Below, piece by piece: positions 1 through 6,957 of a stretch of DNA of 15,115 bases (its first letter is position 1; each line of letters begins with the position of its first letter). This stretch comes from Clostridia bacterium. Its GTDB lineage: Bacteria > Bacillota > Clostridia > Christensenellales > UBA1242. The notes under the pieces are model-generated. The model did not search any database, had not been told where the DNA came from, and worked only from the letters and a program-made list of their open reading frames with translations. Both the position numbers and the translations under genes were made by a program. Location of the stretch: positions 1-15,115 of the forward strand of contig JAFQUU010000019.1 in the NCBI GenBank assembly GCA_017408305.1, in the 5' to 3' direction.

Positions 1-1325
1 CAACTGCTGCTGCACTTGCATACGGTCTTGACAAAGGCGAAAACGCAAACCAAAAGATTTTGGTTTATGACCTTGGTGGTGGCACATTCGATGTATCTAT
101 CCTTGAAATTGGCGATGGCGTTTTTGAAGTGCTTTCAACAAACGGAAACACACGCCTTGGTGGTGATGACTTTGACAATGCAATCATAAACCTTTTGGTT
201 GATGAATTCAAAAAAGTTGAAGGCATTGACCTTTCTAAAGACAAACTTGCAATGCAAAGGCTTAAAGAAGAAGCAGAAAAAGCAAAAATCAACCTTTCTG
301 CAACTGCACAAGTAAGCATCAGCATTCCATTTATCACTGCAGATGCAAACGGTCCTAAACACTTAAATTATGACCTTTCTCGTGCAAAATTCAACTCTCT
401 TACAGAAAACCTTGTTAAAGAAACAATCGACTGCACTAAAAAAGCACTTGAAGATGCAAAACTTTCAATCTCAAACATCAACAAAGTTGTGCTTGTAGGT
501 GGTTCAACAAGAATCCCAGCAGTTGTTGAAGCAGTTCAATCTTTCACAGGAAAAGAACCATTTAAAGGCATCAACCCTGACGAATGTGTTGCACTTGGTG
601 CAGCAATCCAAGCAGGCGTACTTGGTGGCGAAGTTAAAGATGTTCTTCTACTAGATGTTACACCACTTTCACTTGGTATTGAAACTTTGGGCGGCGTGTT
701 CACAAAACTTATTGAACGCAACACAACAATCCCAACCAAAAAATCACAAGTGTTCTCAACTGCTGTTGACAACCAACCTGGCGTTGACATTCATGTTCTT
801 CAAGGCGAAAGAGAGTTTGCTGCACAAAACAAATCTCTTGGCAAATTCAGCCTTACAGACATTCCACCAGCACCAAGAGGTGTGCCACAAATTGAAGTTA
901 CTTTTGACATTGATGCAAACGGCATTGTAAATGTTTCTGCAAAAGACCTTGGCACAAACAAAGAACAATCAATCACAATCACAGCATCTTCAAACCTTAA
1001 AGAAGAAGACAAGAAACGCCGTGAAGTTATTGAAATCCGTAACCAAGCAGACCAACTTGTTTATTCAGTAGAAAAAATGGTTAAAGAAAACGGCGATAAA
1101 ATCACCGAAGACGACAAAAAAGTTTTGGAAGAAGAAAGCGAAAAACTTAAAAAAGTTATTGCCGATGAAAACGCTGATGCAGACACAATTAGAAAAGCAA
1201 TTGATGAGTTCAGCCAAAAATCAAACGCAATCGTTTCAAAACTTTACCAAGGTGCACAAAACGCACAAGCACCAAACGGCGATGCCCCAAAAACTGATGG
1301 CGACCCTGAAGTTGTTGTAGAATAA
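1..1325 (+). CDS. dnaK: Chaperone DnaK (Hsp70), 3' part; N-terminus outside window
   Basis: ATP-dependent Hsp70 chaperone that binds exposed hydrophobic peptides in the cytosol, working with DnaJ and GrpE. The reading frame is open from base 3, so the gene enters from the left edge. It begins inside the ATPase domain with TAAALAYGLDK, so about 150-170 N-terminal residues are missing and 440 residues are present. Visible landmarks are the phosphate motif DLGGGTFDVSI, the adenosine motif VVLVGGSTRIPAV, the interdomain linker VLLLDVTPLSLGIET, the beta-sandwich substrate domain and a charged helical lid. The C-terminal tail is short and acidic (DPEVVVE) after a Gln/Ala/Asn-rich stretch. dnaJ follows 86 bases downstream on the same strand, so the two are probably co-transcribed. 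Any hrcA/grpE genes or CIRCE operator would lie upstream of the window. The identification rests on unmistakable family motifs. Confidence 0.98.
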   Translation, partial: TAAALAYGLDKGENANQKILVYDLGGGTFDVSILEIGDGVFEVLSTNGNTRLGGDDFDNAIINLLVDEFKKVEGIDLSKDKLAMQRLKEEAEKAKINLSATAQVSISIPFITADANGPKHLNYDLSRAKFNSLTENLVKETIDCTKKALEDAKLSISNINKVVLVGGSTRIPAVVEAVQSFTGKEPFKGINPDECVALGAAIQAGVLGGEVKDVLLLDVTPLSLGIETLGGVFTKLIERNTTIPTKKSQVFSTAVDNQPGVDIHVLQGEREFAAQNKSLGKFSLTDIPPAPRGVPQIEVTFDIDANGIVNVSAKDLGTNKEQSITITASSNLKEEDKKRREVIEIRNQADQLVYSVEKMVKENGDKITEDDKKVLEEESEKLKKVIADENADADTIRKAIDEFSQKSNAIVSKLYQGAQNAQAPNGDAPKTDGDPEVVVE

Positions 1326-1360
1326 TCCTACAAAAATACACTTAAGAAATAACAAACCAC

Positions 1361-1390
1361 TAAACTTTCCACTTATACGTGGAAAGTTTA
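1361..1390 (+). promoter_or_regulatory. Intercistronic stem-loop between dnaK and dnaJ
   Basis: A perfect 12-base inverted repeat (TAAACTTTCCAC / GTGGAAAGTTTA) with a 6-base loop TTATAC lies between the dnaK stop and the dnaJ ribosome binding site. It is not followed by a long T run (ATTTGTAAAA comes next), so it is a poor intrinsic terminator. It is better read as an RNA processing, stability or partial attenuation element that would let DnaK be made in excess over DnaJ. The structure is seen in the sequence; the function is inferred. Confidence 0.7.
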
Positions 1391-1411
1391 ATTTGTAAAA
1401 AAGGAATAAAA

Positions 1412-2527
1412 ATGGCAAAGAAAGACTATTATGACATTTTGGGCGTTGGCAAAAACGCAAGTGCCGATGAAATTAAGTCGGCATACCGTAAACTTGCCAA
1501 GCAATATCACCCAGACCTTAACAAAACCCCAGAAGCACAAAACAAATTTAAGGAAATCAACGAAGCCTATGAAGTTTTGGGCGACCCACAAAAAAAGTCA
1601 AACTATGACCAATTTGGCAGTGCTGAAGGCCCTGGTGCAAATGGTATGAACTTTGATGACATCTTTGGTGGTGCTGGTGGGTTCTCTGGTGGATTTGGCG
1701 ATATTTTTGAAGACATTTTTGGTGCATTTGGTGGTGGCAGGCGTTCAAAAGTTATGGAAAAAGGCCAAGACATCAATGTGCAAATCACCATAAACTTTGA
1801 AGACGCTATTTCTGGTTGCAACAAAGACATTGAAATCACAAGGTTTGAAAAATGCCCAGACTGTAATGGCACAGGTGCCCGTGGTGGCAGTGCTTTCGAC
1901 ACTTGCCCAGACTGCCATGGCACTGGAAAGGTACGCTTTACCTCTAACACTTTTTTTGGCACAACAGTGCGTGAAGGCATTTGTAAAAAATGCGATGGTA
2001 CAGGAAAGTTAATTCGCGACAAATGCTCTAAGTGTGGTGGCAAGGGCTATGAAAAAATTAAACGCCGAATTTCAGTAAAAATCCCTGCAGGGATTGACAA
2101 CGGGCAAGTTCTTCGTATGGGTGGTCAAGGTAATGCACCTGTGCGTGATGGCATAAATGGCGACCTTAACATCAAAATCAATGTTCTTCCACACAAAGTG
2201 CTTATAAGAAGTGGAAACGACATCACTCTTGAACTTTGGCTTCCGTTCACCACACTGCTTTTAGGTGACACAGTTTCAATTCCAACCCTATCAGGAAACT
2301 ACGACCTTAAAATTCCAGAACTTACCCAGCCTGGAACTGTGATGAGACTTCGTGGCAAAGGCGTGAAATATTTGAATCGAGAAGCGTATGGCGATATGCT
2401 TGTTACCATCAAAGCAGAACTGCCAAGCAAACTTGACAGAAAATCAAGAGATGCAATCAGCCAAACAGCAAAGCATTTTACTGATTCACACTACCCTAAA
2501 TATAAAAATTTAAAGAACAAATTTTAG
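1412..2527 (+). CDS. dnaJ: Chaperone DnaJ (Hsp40), full length
   Basis: Co-chaperone that delivers substrates to DnaK and stimulates its ATPase. The protein is 371 residues, the usual length. The J domain occupies residues 1-70 with the HPD motif at 33-35. A Gly/Phe-rich linker follows at about 72-110. The zinc-binding domain has four CxxCxGxG repeats (Cys 148/151, 165/168, 191/194, 205/208), and the C-terminal substrate-binding domains follow. The ATG at 1412 was chosen because it gives the family start MAKKDYYDILGV and has AAGGAA 6 bases upstream. An in-frame ATG 33 bases earlier lies inside the intercistronic stem-loop. The stop is TAG, with an in-frame TAA two codons later. Two hairpin terminators follow. 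Confidence 0.98.
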   Translation: MAKKDYYDILGVGKNASADEIKSAYRKLAKQYHPDLNKTPEAQNKFKEINEAYEVLGDPQKKSNYDQFGSAEGPGANGMNFDDIFGGAGGFSGGFGDIFEDIFGAFGGGRRSKVMEKGQDINVQITINFEDAISGCNKDIEITRFEKCPDCNGTGARGGSAFDTCPDCHGTGKVRFTSNTFFGTTVREGICKKCDGTGKLIRDKCSKCGGKGYEKIKRRISVKIPAGIDNGQVLRMGGQGNAPVRDGINGDLNIKINVLPHKVLIRSGNDITLELWLPFTTLLLGDTVSIPTLSGNYDLKIPELTQPGTVMRLRGKGVKYLNREAYGDMLVTIKAELPSKLDRKSRDAISQTAKHFTDSHYPKYKNLKNKF

Positions 2528-2599
2528 TTGTTTTAACAGCGAAGAATAATTAAAACATTTGTTCTTTATATAAAACTTTTTTCATAATTTCCAAATATA

Positions 2600-2627
2600 A
2601 AAACCCCGATTTCTAAATCGGGGTTTT
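2600..2627. terminator. Bidirectional rho-independent terminator (dnaJ side)
   Basis: The hairpin AAAACCCCGATT / AATCGGGGTTTT has a short loop and is followed by TTTTATA on the plus strand and a T-rich run on the minus strand. It lies between convergent genes, so it can end dnaK-dnaJ transcription and back up the terminator of the minus-strand membrane gene. Confidence 0.9.
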
Positions 2628-2635
2628 ATACATTA

Positions 2636-2663
2636 AAAAACACTTCAAAAAGGAAGTGTTTTT
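2636..2663. terminator. Bidirectional terminator (membrane-protein gene side)
   Basis: The arms AAAAACACTTC / GAAGTGTTTTT surround a 6-base loop and end 8 bases from the stop of the minus-strand membrane gene. A run of six A on the plus strand gives the T run needed on the minus strand. Together with the preceding hairpin this makes a double terminator between convergent units. Confidence 0.85.
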
Positions 2664-2671
2664 AAAATGAA

Positions 2672-3136
2672 TTATTTGTTGATTACATAGTCGTTGATGA
2701 TTACAAACCAGCCAGCAAGAATTAAAATTATTGCAAGAACTGTGAATACAACTTCTGATGCAACAAACAACAAAATGCCTGCAACAACTGTAAGAACTGG
2801 CACTAAAAGTGCAAGAATCCAGTTAACCGCATTTTTTGGCTGTGCTTTAATTACGCCATACACAAGGTATGCACCGTAAAGAATAAGCAACGCACCTAAA
2901 ACGTAATTAAAGATTTCTGGAGCAAGATGCGCAATCAAGAACACAGCTAAACCAAGGATTGCTTTGATAACGCCTTCAGCCCAATTCTTTTGAAGCAAAT
3001 CAATTACACCTAGAACAACAAGTGCGATACCTAATGCATAGAAAGCATGATACAAAATACCAGCACCCAAGATAAGCATAAGACCGCCAATTACAATCAT
3101 TGCAACTGCCACAAGCGAGTTTTGTTTTACGTTCAT
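2672..3136 (-). CDS. Six-helix integral membrane protein, DUF308/HdeD-like
   Basis: A 154-residue, strongly hydrophobic protein with about six predicted membrane helices (roughly residues 8-30, 32-48, 55-71, 75-95, 103-124, 126-147). The repeated helix pairs contain small-residue motifs such as GGLMLILGAGIL, LGIALVVLGVIDLL and LGALLILYGAYL. This layout resembles the DUF308/HdeD family of small membrane proteins, whose function is poorly defined in Gram-positives; the assignment is by overall appearance. The start is firm: ATG with AGGAGGG 5 bases upstream. It has its own promoter and runs convergent to dnaJ, so it is not part of the chaperone operon. It occupies the place where prmA usually sits between dnaJ and rsmE. 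Confidence 0.85.
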   Translation of the reverse strand: MNVKQNSLVAVAMIVIGGLMLILGAGILYHAFYALGIALVVLGVIDLLQKNWAEGVIKAILGLAVFLIAHLAPEIFNYVLGALLILYGAYLVYGVIKAQPKNAVNWILALLVPVLTVVAGILLFVASEVVFTVLAIILILAGWFVIINDYVINK

Positions 3137-3156
3137 TTTTCCCTCCTACAAGTAAT

Positions 3157-3185
3157 AATATATACATTATTTTTCAAAATGTCAA
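3157..3185 (-). promoter_or_regulatory. Sigma-A promoter for the DUF308-like gene
   Basis: On the minus strand, TTGACA (3185-3180) is separated by 17 bases from TATATT (3162-3157). Transcription would start near 3150, just ahead of the AGGAGGG site at 3147-3141. Confidence 0.75.
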
Positions 3186-3216
3186 ACATTTGGAGATTTT
3201 GTCTTAAAAAATTTTA

Positions 3217-3245
3217 TTGATTTATATCCCCAAACAAGTTATAAT
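3217..3245 (+). promoter_or_regulatory. Promoter of rsmE, placed for a leaderless mRNA
   Basis: TTGATT (3217-3222), a 17-base spacer and a consensus TATAAT (3240-3245). The -10 box ends only 6 bases before the rsmE ATG at 3252, so the expected start site coincides with the start codon. No Shine-Dalgarno sequence is present between them. Confidence 0.75.
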
Positions 3246-3251
3246 GAAAAT

Positions 3252-3977
3252 ATGAAGAAATTTTTTGTTGATAAAAGCCTAATTGGCACTGAAATTATAA
3301 CAATTGTAGGCGACCAGCACGAACATCTTGCAAAGGTGCTTCGCACCAAAGTGGGCGAAGAAGTTGTTTGTCTTTGTGGAGATGACAATCTATACTTTTG
3401 TAAAGTTGTAGAGATTGGCAAAAAAGAAACCACGGTGCAAATTTTAAGAAAAACACTTTGCCAAAGTAACCCCAAGGCAAATATTACAATTTTTCAAGGA
3501 CTTGCAAAAGGCGAAAAACTTGACCTTATCACACAAAAAGCAACCGAACTTGGTGCAAGTGCCTTGGTAAGTTTTGAAAGCAACTTCACTATTGCAAAAA
3601 TGCCTCGCCCAAAAACTGAAAGATTGACAAAAATCACTCAGGAGGCCTGCAAACAATGTGGCAGGAGTAAGCCACTTGAAATTTTGGACACAATCAAACT
3701 TAAAGACATAGAAAAGCACCTTTTGGGGTTTGACCTTGTACTCTTTTTTTACGAACACGCACCCGAAACAAATACACTTGGAGGTTTGAACGCCGAAATT
3801 CTAAAAGCACAAAACATTTGTGTGATTGTAGGTGCCGAAGGTGGATTTTCGGAAGATGAAGCAAATATGCTTGTAAATTTGGGAGCAAAACAGGTTTGCC
3901 TTGGCAAAAGAATTTTACGCACCGAAACAGCAACTATTGCTTCTATAGCATATTTAAATTTTTTAAAAAATAATTAA
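3252..3977 (+). CDS. rsmE: 16S rRNA m3U1498 methyltransferase RsmE
   Basis: SPOUT-class methyltransferase that uses SAM to methylate N3 of U1498 in 16S rRNA. The protein is 241 residues, normal for the family. An N-terminal PUA-like region (residues 1-70) includes EHLAKVLRTKVGEEV. The trefoil-knot SAM site is seen as IVGAEGGFSEDE (about 192-203) and LGKRILRTETATIASIAYLN (about 217-236). The usual GPEGG is GAEGG here, a mild change. The start MKKFFVDKS matches the family. It has no ribosome binding site and a -10 box 6 bases upstream, suggesting leaderless translation. mtaB follows 90 bases downstream across an almost pure A/T spacer. The order dnaJ-rsmE-mtaB is the conserved Bacillota arrangement lacking prmA. 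Confidence 0.95.
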   Translation: MKKFFVDKSLIGTEIITIVGDQHEHLAKVLRTKVGEEVVCLCGDDNLYFCKVVEIGKKETTVQILRKTLCQSNPKANITIFQGLAKGEKLDLITQKATELGASALVSFESNFTIAKMPRPKTERLTKITQEACKQCGRSKPLEILDTIKLKDIEKHLLGFDLVLFFYEHAPETNTLGGLNAEILKAQNICVIVGAEGGFSEDEANMLVNLGAKQVCLGKRILRTETATIASIAYLNFLKNN

Positions 3978-4067
3978 AAAATATTTTTAAATATAAAAAA
4001 TTAATTAATTTTGTTTTATTTAATAAACAAATTTAAATTTTTATTAAAAAAATATTATGGAGAAAAT

Positions 4068-5354
4068 ATGAAAAAAATTGCAATACTAACCCTTGGTTGC
4101 AAAACAAATCAATATGAAAGTCAGGCACTGGGTGAGATTTTGGAAAAAGAAGGCTTTGAAGTTTTTTATCACATGGACAAAGCCGATATCTATATTATTA
4201 ACACCTGTGCCGTAACCAACGAGGCAGAACGCAAAAGCAGACAATTTGTTTCAAAACTTACAAAACTTAACCCTAAATGCAAAATTTATGTTTGTGGGTG
4301 TGCAAGCCAAAACAACCCAGAGCAGTTTTCAAAAATGCCAAACGTCAAGTATGTAATTGGCAGTGGCGGCAGGCACCTGCTACTGGAAAAAATTTGTGGA
4401 CACAAAACAAGCAAAAAAACAAAAACACAAGACACTTATGAAGATATCCATATCACCAAACCTGTCAACAGCAGGGTTTATGTAAAAATTCAAGATGGGT
4501 GCAACAGATTTTGCAGTTATTGCCTTATTCCATACCTTCGTGGCAGGAGTAGAAGCCGTAGTATAATTTCTATACTGCAAGAAATTGATAACCTTAAAAA
4601 TTTAGGTGCAAAAGAAATTGTGCTGACAGGCATCGACATAAGCGACTATAGAATTGATGACCAACCATCGCTTTTAGAACTTTTAAAGCAAATTGACACT
4701 TTTGATATTCGCTATCGACTTGGCTCTATGGAACCCAATCTTTTAACAGAAGAATTTGTTAAAGAACTTGCAACTCTCCACAACTTTTGTCCACATTTCC
4801 ACATAAGCATGCAAAGTGGCTGCACAGAAACACTAAAAAGAATGAATAGACAATACACTGCAGAGTTTTTTGTTGAACGCATAAAACTTATTCGCAAACA
4901 TTTTCAAAACCCTGCAATTACCACAGACCTTATTATTGGCTTTCCTGGAGAAACAGAACAAGAATTCAAAACCACACTTAAGACAATCAAAAAAATTGGG
5001 TTCGCCGAAATGCATATCTTCCCTTACTCAAGGCGTGGTGGCACCGCAGCAGACAAACTGCTTTTGGCAAAGCAAAGTGGCTATGAACTTATTGCCCCAC
5101 AAATTATAAAGGAGCGTATGAAAACCACACTTGCCCTTGCACAAAAACTGAAAAACCGATATCTTAAAAAACAAAAAAATGTTTGCCACGAGGCAGTGAT
5201 TGAAGAAACGCTAGAAAACTATTTAATAGGCACAACAGAAAACTATATAAAAGTTTACATTGAAGGAAATTGCGAAAACCTTTTAAACACTCTTCAAAAA
5301 GTTAAAGTCATTAAACCGTTTAAAGACGGGGTTTTGTCAGTTTTTGCAGAATAA
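4068..5354 (+). CDS. mtaB: tRNA t6A37 methylthiotransferase MtaB
   Basis: Radical SAM enzyme that adds a methylthio group to t6A37 of ANN-decoding tRNAs. The protein is 428 residues. The N-terminal UPF0004 domain has cluster-binding Cys 11 (TLGCKTNQYES), 47 (NTCAVTNEAE) and 78 (CGCAS). The radical SAM motif is CNRFCSYC (Cys 145, 149, 152), followed by the LRGRSRSR stretch. The GCKxNQYES and NTCAVTNEAE signatures point to MtaB rather than MiaB. The start at 4068 has GGAG 5 bases upstream and gives the family N-terminus MKKIAILTLGCK; an upstream in-frame ATG at 4011 would add 19 Lys/Phe-rich residues encoded by spacer and is rejected. Probably co-transcribed with rsmE. Confidence 0.95.
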   Translation: MKKIAILTLGCKTNQYESQALGEILEKEGFEVFYHMDKADIYIINTCAVTNEAERKSRQFVSKLTKLNPKCKIYVCGCASQNNPEQFSKMPNVKYVIGSGGRHLLLEKICGHKTSKKTKTQDTYEDIHITKPVNSRVYVKIQDGCNRFCSYCLIPYLRGRSRSRSIISILQEIDNLKNLGAKEIVLTGIDISDYRIDDQPSLLELLKQIDTFDIRYRLGSMEPNLLTEEFVKELATLHNFCPHFHISMQSGCTETLKRMNRQYTAEFFVERIKLIRKHFQNPAITTDLIIGFPGETEQEFKTTLKTIKKIGFAEMHIFPYSRRGGTAADKLLLAKQSGYELIAPQIIKERMKTTLALAQKLKNRYLKKQKNVCHEAVIEETLENYLIGTTENYIKVYIEGNCENLLNTLQKVKVIKPFKDGVLSVFAE

Positions 5355-5355
5355 A

Positions 5356-5382
5356 AAAACCACAAATAATTTTTGTGGTTTT
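5356..5382. terminator. Bidirectional terminator between mtaB and the paralogue block
   Basis: The arms AAAACCACAAA / TTTGTGGTTTT enclose a 5-base loop starting just after the mtaB stop. T-rich sequence follows on the plus strand and an A run precedes it, so it can work for both mtaB and the convergent minus-strand gene. Confidence 0.85.
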
Positions 5383-5452
5383 TATTTTTTAAAAATATTT
5401 TTTAAAAAAATAATTTATTTTTATTATTTTTAATTAATTTAATTATTTTTTA

Positions 5453-5977
5453 TTATTTTTCGAAATCAAAAATTTCTTTTTGATTTTTTTCTTCTCTACT
5501 GCATCTTTCTTGAACACAAACAAAAAGTCTTTCATAACGCAAAAGTTCTTCAACTGAAATTGGCATATTTGGATTGATTGTTTTAAGAGAATTTTGCATA
5601 TCCTCAAACTTTTTTAAACGAAGTTTTAAGGCTTTGCTTTGTGTGCCTTTATGTAACATTTCCCTATCGCCAACTTGGTCACACATACAAAAAACTGACA
5701 AGTTTTGTGAGTGCACTGTATTGTGAAGATTGTTTGCTAAAAATTCACAAACAAACATTTCTTGCCTTGGCAAAACTTTTTTTACTTCTTCAAGACTAAA
5801 CACCCTTTTGTCGTGAAGGAAAAAAGCGTTCTTTTTGTCTTTATCCAAAACTGCAAAACGAAAGTTTTGGTTTTTTATTACGCTGTCAAAAGGCTCCCTT
5901 AAAAGATAAACATTTTTTGGAAGAAGTTTATCAGTTTCAAAGCGAGGAGTTACTTGTCTTTCATCAAATTCTATCAT
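5453..5977 (-). CDS. Paralogue D of an unrecognised four-gene tandem family
   Basis: A 174-residue soluble protein with no signal peptide or membrane helix. I do not recognise the family. It shares the block pattern of its three upstream neighbours: an N-terminal NVYLLREP (22-29), then FRFAV, FFLHDKRVFSLEEVKKVLP, HSQNLSVFCMCDQ, and a C-terminal ELLRYERLFVCVQERCSREE matching the helix LLEVEQRFVEEQI of paralogue A. It is the most divergent copy. The start at 5977 is chosen for its GGAAGG site 8 bases upstream; an open frame extends 23 codons further without a ribosome binding site and through the promoter. It has its own promoter, 81 bases past the end of paralogue C, and ends in the A/T-only spacer convergent with mtaB. 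Confidence 0.85.
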   Translation of the reverse strand: MIEFDERQVTPRFETDKLLPKNVYLLREPFDSVIKNQNFRFAVLDKDKKNAFFLHDKRVFSLEEVKKVLPRQEMFVCEFLANNLHNTVHSQNLSVFCMCDQVGDREMLHKGTQSKALKLRLKKFEDMQNSLKTINPNMPISVEELLRYERLFVCVQERCSREEKNQKEIFDFEK

Positions 5978-6008
5978 AGTTAATACCTTCCTTTTATTGT
6001 TCATGTTT

Positions 6009-6036
6009 ATGATATCACAAAACAAATTTTTGTCAA
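6009..6036 (-). promoter_or_regulatory. Promoter of paralogue D
   Basis: On the minus strand, TTGACA (6036-6031), a 16-base spacer and TATCAT (6014-6009). Start expected near 6002, giving a leader of about 25 bases that contains the GGAAGG site. The same -10 variant and flanking bases recur in the promoter of paralogue A. Confidence 0.7.
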
Positions 6037-6058
6037 GCATGCCCACAAAAATATTTTA

Positions 6059-6523
6059 CTAAAATTCAAAACCTGCTTCTTTGTTTTGCCTTACTATTCT
6101 TGCAATTTGCTTTTCAACAAACCTTTCTTCAATCTCTAGAAGTTTTTTTGCAGAATAAGCACTATCAGTAAGACTTGTCCTTAAATACCTTACAAAACTT
6201 TCAGGGATATCGGCATAAAATTTATCGCAAGACAAAAGTAGTGCCAAATTTTGTGTTTCAAACACTTCATCTTCAAATTCAAAGTCATCATCAAACGCGT
6301 TTTTGCCCTTAAACACACATTTGATTTCCTCACCCCAAAAAAGACCATTTTCAATTTTTTCTGCAGGATAAACCTTTTTGCTTCTTAAAAATCTGTATGG
6401 GGCATTTTTGTAAGGTTGTTCACAAAAGAAAAAAATGTCTTTGTCAAGTCCTTTTCTGCCCGGTTCTTTATATAAATACAAGTTACTTACTGAAATTTTT
6501 CTGTCCAAATTATTCCCTTTCAT
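6059..6523 (-). CDS. Paralogue C of the unrecognised tandem family
   Basis: A 154-residue soluble, acidic protein. It shows the family blocks clearly: NLYLYKEPGRKGLDKDIFFFC (from residue 14), YRFLRSKKVYPAEKI, ETQNLALLLSCDKF, ADIPES and the C-terminal helix KLLEIEERFVEKQIARI. The spacing of these blocks is close to that of paralogue A. The ATG at 6523 overlaps the end of paralogue B by 14 bases, so translation is probably coupled. An alternative TTG start five codons in, preceded by AAAGGG, is possible. The stop is TAG immediately followed by an in-frame TAA. Function unknown. Confidence 0.85.
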   Translation of the reverse strand: MKGNNLDRKISVSNLYLYKEPGRKGLDKDIFFFCEQPYKNAPYRFLRSKKVYPAEKIENGLFWGEEIKCVFKGKNAFDDDFEFEDEVFETQNLALLLSCDKFYADIPESFVRYLRTSLTDSAYSAKKLLEIEERFVEKQIARIVRQNKEAGFEF

Positions 6524-6956
6524 AGTCCATTAAATTTGTTTGCCAACGCCTGCCTTCAAGTGCCTTAATTTGCTCCTGTACAAACTCTTTTTCATACCAC
6601 ACAAGTTCGTTTTTTGAATACTCAACAAGTGGATTTATGTTTTTTTTCAAAACTTTCCTAGCGTTTAGACAAATATCGCCATCATATCTATCTGCATACC
6701 ACAAATCTTCCAAGCGTTGACTGACCACCTTTAATTCCTGCATTTCGCCACCATCTTGATAACGCTCAAAAAAACATTCAAGACGGTCGCAATTTGGCAC
6801 GGCATCACGAAGCGTGTCGCCCGAAAAGATTTTTTCATCACCCAAAAACATAAAGGTGTCTTCTTCAATCTCCACGCAAAACCTAAACGCCTTTTTTTCA
6901 AGGCCTTTTTGCGTTGGTTCTCTATATAAATAGATATCAGTAGGCGAAATTTTCAT
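6510..6956 (-). CDS. Paralogue B of the unrecognised tandem family
   Basis: A 148-residue soluble protein. Family blocks are DIYLYREPTQKGLEKKAFRFC (from residue 7), FMFLGDEKIFSGDTLRDAVP, a diverged central block, a YDGDI segment where A and C have GDLPES/ADIPES, and a C-terminal WYEKEFVQEQIKAL helix. The start at 6956 has GGGGAGAA 5 bases upstream and lies 1 base after the stop of paralogue A, indicating an operon. A longer frame reaching into paralogue A is rejected because it lacks a ribosome binding site and overlaps 18 codons. Function unknown; the domain layout suggests gene duplication within the block. Confidence 0.85.
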   Translation of the reverse strand: MKISPTDIYLYREPTQKGLEKKAFRFCVEIEEDTFMFLGDEKIFSGDTLRDAVPNCDRLECFFERYQDGGEMQELKVVSQRLEDLWYADRYDGDICLNARKVLKKNINPLVEYSKNELVWYEKEFVQEQIKALEGRRWQTNLMDYERE

Positions 6957-6957
6957 A

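Noticed and set aside
60..62. TTG as the start of dnaK
   Set aside because: The frame is open to base 3 and encodes conserved DnaK residues upstream of this TTG, so it is an internal codon.
1603..2043. 146-codon open frame on the minus strand inside dnaJ
   Set aside because: It is antisense to the Gly/Phe and zinc-binding regions of dnaJ, is rich in Pro/Ser as expected from the opposite strand, and has no start signals.
4011..4067. N-terminal extension of mtaB
   Set aside because: The extra 19 residues are encoded by A/T spacer, lack a ribosome binding site and are absent from the family; the ATG at 4068 has GGAG.
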